Positions 60,625 to 64,000 of a stretch of DNA of 64,000 nt are shown here, in pieces. Position 1 is the stretch's first letter; every line of letters begins with the position of its first letter. The notes under the pieces were generated by a model. It was given only the letters and a program-made list of their open reading frames with translations, was not told where the DNA came from and searched no databases. Made by a program: the position numbers and the translations under genes. Origin of the DNA: RGIG3159 sp034927685 (lineage in GTDB: Bacteria; Bacillota; Clostridia; Oscillospirales; Oscillospiraceae). The stretch covers positions 1 through 64,000 of the forward strand of contig JAYFPO010000004.1 in NCBI GenBank assembly GCA_034927685.1. Direction: 5' to 3'.

Positions 60625-61640
60625 AGCTGATCCGAACCGAGGACGCGGTGGGGCAGGTGCTCTGCCACGACATGACCCAGATCATTCCCGGAACATACAA
60701 GGACGCACGCTTCCGCAAAGGACACATCGTGCGCGAGGAGGACATCCCGGTGCTGCTGTCCATGGGCAAGGAGAATCTCTACGTCTGGGAGATTCAGCCG
60801 GGCGTTCTGCACGAAAACGACGCCGCCGAGCGGCTCTGCGCCCTGTGCCGTAGCCCCGGCATGGCCCGGAGCGAGGTCAAGGAGGGTAAAATCGAGCTGA
60901 CGGCGGAGATTGCGGGGCTGTTTACGGTAGACAGCGACAAACTGCGCGCCGTCAATGAAATTGACGAGCTGATGATCGCCACGCGGCACGGCAACCAGCC
61001 GGTCCATCCGGGCGACAAGCTCTGCGGCACCCGCGTCATTCCGCTCGTCATCGATGAAACGAAGCTGGAGGCGGCGGAGCGTGCCGCCGCCGGAGGGCCG
61101 ATTTTACAAATTCTGCCCTACCGGCTGAAAACCGCCGCCGTGATTACCACCGGCAGCGAGGTGGCGAGCGGTCGCATCCAGGACGCCTTCACGCCGGTGC
61201 TGGTCGAAAAGCTGCGGGCCTTTGGAATCGAAATGACGGCCCACACCGTGGTGGGCGACGGCGTGGACGCCATTCTTTCCGCCATCCGCGACATGCGGCA
61301 GACCGGAGCGGATCTGATCCTCTGCACCGGGGGCATGAGCGTGGACCCCGACGACAACACTCCCGGCGCGATCCGGCAGAGCGGGGCCGAGATTGTCACC
61401 TACGGCGCGCCGGTGCTGCCCGGGGCGATGTTCTTGCTCGGTTATTTTGAGGATGGCACGCCCATTCTGGGCCTGCCGGGCTGCGTCATGTATGCGGCGG
61501 CCACGGTGTTCGACCTGGCGCTGCCGCGCATCGCCGCCGGCGTACGCATGACGAAGCGGGACTTTGTGCAGATGGGAGAGGGCGGGCTGTGCCTCGGCTG
61601 TAAGCCCTGCCGCTACCCTGTCTGTCCCTTTGGAAAGTGA
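60621..61640 (+). CDS. MoeA-like molybdopterin-binding protein
   Basis: A 339-residue protein with the MoaB/Mog fold in the second half: VITTGSEVASGRIQDAF, then LCTGGMSVDPDDNTPGAI and ILGLPGCVMYAAATVFD. The first half lacks full MoeA domains. It ends with a cysteine-rich tail, CLGCKPCRYPVCPFGK, that may bind a metal or an Fe-S cluster. It probably helps insert molybdenum, or assists a hydroxylase-type enzyme. Overlaps moaC by four bases. Confidence 0.82.
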   Translation: MKLIRTEDAVGQVLCHDMTQIIPGTYKDARFRKGHIVREEDIPVLLSMGKENLYVWEIQPGVLHENDAAERLCALCRSPGMARSEVKEGKIELTAEIAGLFTVDSDKLRAVNEIDELMIATRHGNQPVHPGDKLCGTRVIPLVIDETKLEAAERAAAGGPILQILPYRLKTAAVITTGSEVASGRIQDAFTPVLVEKLRAFGIEMTAHTVVGDGVDAILSAIRDMRQTGADLILCTGGMSVDPDDNTPGAIRQSGAEIVTYGAPVLPGAMFLLGYFEDGTPILGLPGCVMYAAATVFDLALPRIAAGVRMTKRDFVQMGEGGLCLGCKPCRYPVCPFGK

Positions 61641-61649
61641 GGCACCTTC

Positions 61650-62144
61650 ATGTTTACAGCAAAGGTCTTTACGGTCAGCGACCGCGGATTTCGCGGCGAA
61701 CGGGCTGATGAATCCGGCCCGGTTGTGCAAGCCCTGTTGGAAGAAGCGGGTTATCAGGTGCTCAGCCGGGAAATTGTCCCGGACGAGCCGGAAAATATCA
61801 AAAAGGCGCTGCTCCGCGCCGCCTTCGAGGGTGTGGCGCTCGTCGTCACCACCGGCGGCACCGGCTTTGCTCCCCGGGATGTGACCCCGGAGGCCACGGC
61901 GGCCGTCTGCGAGCGGCTGACGCCCGGTATCCCGGAGGCCATGCGGTACGCCTCGATGCAAATTACCCCCCGGGGGATGCTGTCGCGCGGCACGGCGGGC
62001 ATCCGGGGAAGAAGCCTGATTGTCAACCTGCCGGGCAGCCCGAAGGCCGCCCGGGAGAATTTGGAGGCCGTATTGCCCGCGCTGGACCATGGCCTGACTA
62101 TGTTGCGCGGCAAACCGATGGACTGCGCGGAATTGGAGAAATGA
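61650..62144 (+). CDS. MogA/MoaB-family molybdopterin adenylyltransferase
   Basis: A 164-residue protein: VFTVSDRGFRGERADESGP at the start, TTGGTGFAPRDVTPEA (molybdopterin-binding loop), MLSRGTAGIRGRSLIVNLPGSP at the end. It adenylates molybdopterin before metal insertion. One base separates it from the thioesterase gene. Confidence 0.9.
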   Translation: MFTAKVFTVSDRGFRGERADESGPVVQALLEEAGYQVLSREIVPDEPENIKKALLRAAFEGVALVVTTGGTGFAPRDVTPEATAAVCERLTPGIPEAMRYASMQITPRGMLSRGTAGIRGRSLIVNLPGSPKAARENLEAVLPALDHGLTMLRGKPMDCAELEK

Positions 62145-62145
62145 C

Positions 62146-62877
62146 ATGCAATTAAGCGATGAAAAGTGCGTGCTGGTCACCCCCGGCTACAGTGACGCGG
62201 CGGGGAACCTGAGCGTGCTTGGGATTTTTGTGCTCTTTCAGGACCTTGCCTCGGAGCACGCGGAAAAAATTGGCACCGGAGGCGCAGCGATGGCGGAACG
62301 AGGGCTGTTCTGGCTGACCGTGCGGACCAGAATCCGATTTTATGAGCGGCCCGCCATGATGGAAGAAGTGCTGCTGGAGACTTGGCTGGCGCGGTTTCAA
62401 ACGTCTGACGTACGTACCAACCGCTACTACCGCATGACCGGCGGAGGCCGCCTGCTGGCCGAAGGAAAGACCGAATGGGCGGTTCTGCGGCTCGGCGATC
62501 AGAGCGTGGGCCGGATCGGCGAGGCCGGGGTCCCCGAAGAACTGGCGTTCCGGGATGAGATTGTCTGCCCGGAGCCGTTTACCCGGTTCCGCACAGCATT
62601 TACGGAGGAGGATCGGCAGGAGGACCACCGGGTCCGCGCCTCTGACATCGACATGGGCCACCATATGAACAACACCGCCTATGTCCGGGCGCTTTTGGAC
62701 ACGTTTCCTGCCCGCGAGCTGGCGACGATGCCCGTGCGCGAACTGGAAATCTGCTTCCGCGCACCCTGCTATGACGGGGAGACGCTGCCCGTCTACCGCC
62801 GCCGTCAGGAGACTGGATGGGAGTTTGCCATTCACCGTCCCGACGGCAAGCCCGCCGCCCTCGCGCGGCTGCTGTGA
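62146..62877 (+). CDS. Acyl-ACP thioesterase (FatA/FatB-like)
   Basis: A 243-residue double-hotdog thioesterase: LGIFVLFQDLASEHAEKIG helix, GLFWLTVRTRIRFYERP, and in the second half ASDIDMGHHMNNTAYVRALLD, which carries the catalytic Asp/Asn/His. It releases fatty acids from acyl carrier protein. It is oddly placed at the end of the molybdenum operon. Confidence 0.88.
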   Translation: MQLSDEKCVLVTPGYSDAAGNLSVLGIFVLFQDLASEHAEKIGTGGAAMAERGLFWLTVRTRIRFYERPAMMEEVLLETWLARFQTSDVRTNRYYRMTGGGRLLAEGKTEWAVLRLGDQSVGRIGEAGVPEELAFRDEIVCPEPFTRFRTAFTEEDRQEDHRVRASDIDMGHHMNNTAYVRALLDTFPARELATMPVRELEICFRAPCYDGETLPVYRRRQETGWEFAIHRPDGKPAALARLL

Positions 62878-63140
62878 CGCGGGGCAATTCCCACCGCATC
62901 CCATAAAAATCTCCCGCTGAGACAAGCGCCCGCAGAACGCTTCCCTCTTCGCCGCGCTGTGCGCAGTACGGCGGAATGAAGCCTGCCCGATGGTTTTGCG
63001 AAGGGCCTGCCTCCCACCTATACACAATGGGAAGCGGGTCCTTTTGCGTCTATGATGCCGTTCGGATGGTTTTTTGCGGCTTTTTCTATGGCGACGTGCG
63101 GTATGGTACACTACAATAAGGAAAAGAGGGAGCGTTTTTC

Positions 63141-64000
63141 ATGACGGAACTGCTGAAAGAAACACAATTTGCGGAATACGAGGCCTTTGTCCAGCATCAC
63201 CCAAAGGGACATTTTGCCCAGAGCACGCTCTGGGCAAAGCAGAAGCCAAGCTGGCGCTGGCGGGCCGTGGTCAGCCGGGGCGCGAACGGAGAAATTCGCG
63301 GTGCGCTGGCGATCTTATTCCGCCGCCTGCCGGGAATCGGGGGATCACTGGCCTACGGCTGCCGCGGGCCGGTTTGCGACCCGGACGACCGCGAAACGCT
63401 GGAGGAGCTGGTGCACGGGGCAACGGCGCTCTGCCGAACGGAGCGGGCCGTGGCGCTGCGGCTGGATCCGGATATCCCGGCCTCCGATCTGGCGTTTCGG
63501 GACAACATGGAAGCGCTGGGCTTCCGGACCAAGGCAGAGGGAAATCTCGACCAGATTCAGCCGAAATATGTGTTCCGACTTCCCCTCGCCGGCCGAAGTG
63601 AGGAGGAAATTTTTGCTGCCTTTCACCAGAAGGTCCGCTACAACATCCGTCTTTCCGCGCGAAGGGGCGTGACGGTCCGCGTCTGCGGACCGGAGATGGT
63701 AGACGCGTTTTCGCGGCTGATGGAAGAGACCGGCCACCGGGACGGCTTCATCACGCGGCAGGGGTCCTATTTTACGGCCCTTCTGGAACACTTCGGCGCG
63801 CACGCACGGCTCTACATGGCCTTTTTTGAGGAGACGCCCATCGCGGGCGCCATCGCCATTCAGTATGGCGACAAGACTTGGTATCTCTACGGCGCGTCCT
63901 CGGGGGAAAACCGCGACAAAATGCCCAATTATTTGCTGCAGTGGGAGATGATTCGCTGGGCGCTGGCGGGCGGCAGCCGGATTTATGACTTCCGTGGCGT
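63141..64000 (+). CDS. FemAB-family peptidoglycan-bridge aminoacyltransferase, partial (cut by window edge)
   Basis: The first 286 codons of a Fem-type enzyme; the C-terminus is off the window. Features: HHPKGHFAQSTLWAKQKPSW at the start, HQKVRYNIRLSARRGVTVRV, and the late run IAIQYGDKTWYLYGASSGENR with IYDFRG. Such enzymes add amino acids from aminoacyl-tRNA to lipid II side chains. The ATG is at 63141 with AGAGGGAG upstream. The preceding 263 bases hold no gene I can support. Confidence 0.88.
   Translation, partial: MTELLKETQFAEYEAFVQHHPKGHFAQSTLWAKQKPSWRWRAVVSRGANGEIRGALAILFRRLPGIGGSLAYGCRGPVCDPDDRETLEELVHGATALCRTERAVALRLDPDIPASDLAFRDNMEALGFRTKAEGNLDQIQPKYVFRLPLAGRSEEEIFAAFHQKVRYNIRLSARRGVTVRVCGPEMVDAFSRLMEETGHRDGFITRQGSYFTALLEHFGAHARLYMAFFEETPIAGAIAIQYGDKTWYLYGASSGENRDKMPNYLLQWEMIRWALAGGSRIYDFRG

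Overview
The window reads as a chromosomal segment of an anaerobic, Gram-positive Clostridia-type bacterium, plausibly in the Oscillospiraceae; I cannot fix the genus. The evidence is strong AGGAGG-type ribosome sites, lipoprotein signal peptides on all four solute-binding proteins, a pyr operon that carries pyrK and pyrI, a rubredoxin/flavodiiron pair, a metV-metF pair, and a UxaC/UxaE-type uronate pathway. Roughly the left 38 kb is accessory sugar catabolism. The right 26 kb is core metabolism, and it looks clearly richer in G+C by eye (not computed).

Left part. 1-9022 is an L-rhamnose operon on the minus strand (UroD-like protein, ribose-type ABC transporter, mutarotase, isomerase, class II aldolase, kinase) facing a divergent AraC regulator (9147-10079). 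10080-12300 holds debris: a broken GNAT gene and a complete IS30-family element flanked by a 13-bp direct repeat. 12349-19084 is a second ribose-type ABC operon with an M20 amidohydrolase and a NagB-like protein, under a GntR/FCD repressor with two matching operator sites. 19324-20469 holds two decayed genes (DeoR regulator, SIS-domain isomerase).

20734-37484 is a uronate cluster. On the minus strand: AraC regulator, uxaE, a PfkB kinase, gnd, an SDR mannonate oxidoreductase and a LarA-type nickel epimerase. On the plus strand: uxaC, a UroD-like protein, a CUT1 transporter without its own ATPase, and two tandem bicupins. The likely chemistry is galacturonate/glucuronate to tagaturonate/fructuronate to mannonate. 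Because a LarA homologue and gnd sit in the same operon and no mannonate dehydratase or KDPG aldolase is present, I propose that mannonate is epimerised to gluconate, phosphorylated, and oxidatively decarboxylated to ribulose 5-phosphate. This is the most interesting hypothesis in the window.

The accessory region ends at a serine-recombinase remnant whose last codons run into the 3' end of tRNA-fMet (38287-38362).

Right part: rsmF, murA, a seven-gene pyr operon (pyrC-K-D-F-E-B-I) with a leader terminator and a possible leader peptide, rubredoxin and a four-domain flavodiiron protein with a Fur-like box, metV-metF, a YitT membrane protein, a metallo-beta-lactamase-fold protein, trmB with a two-component system, and a molybdate uptake/molybdopterin operon (modABC, moaA, moaC-MOSC fusion, a MoeA-like protein, a MogA-like protein) ending with an acyl-ACP thioesterase. 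A FemAB-type gene runs off the right edge. No rRNA, CRISPR array or intact prophage is seen.
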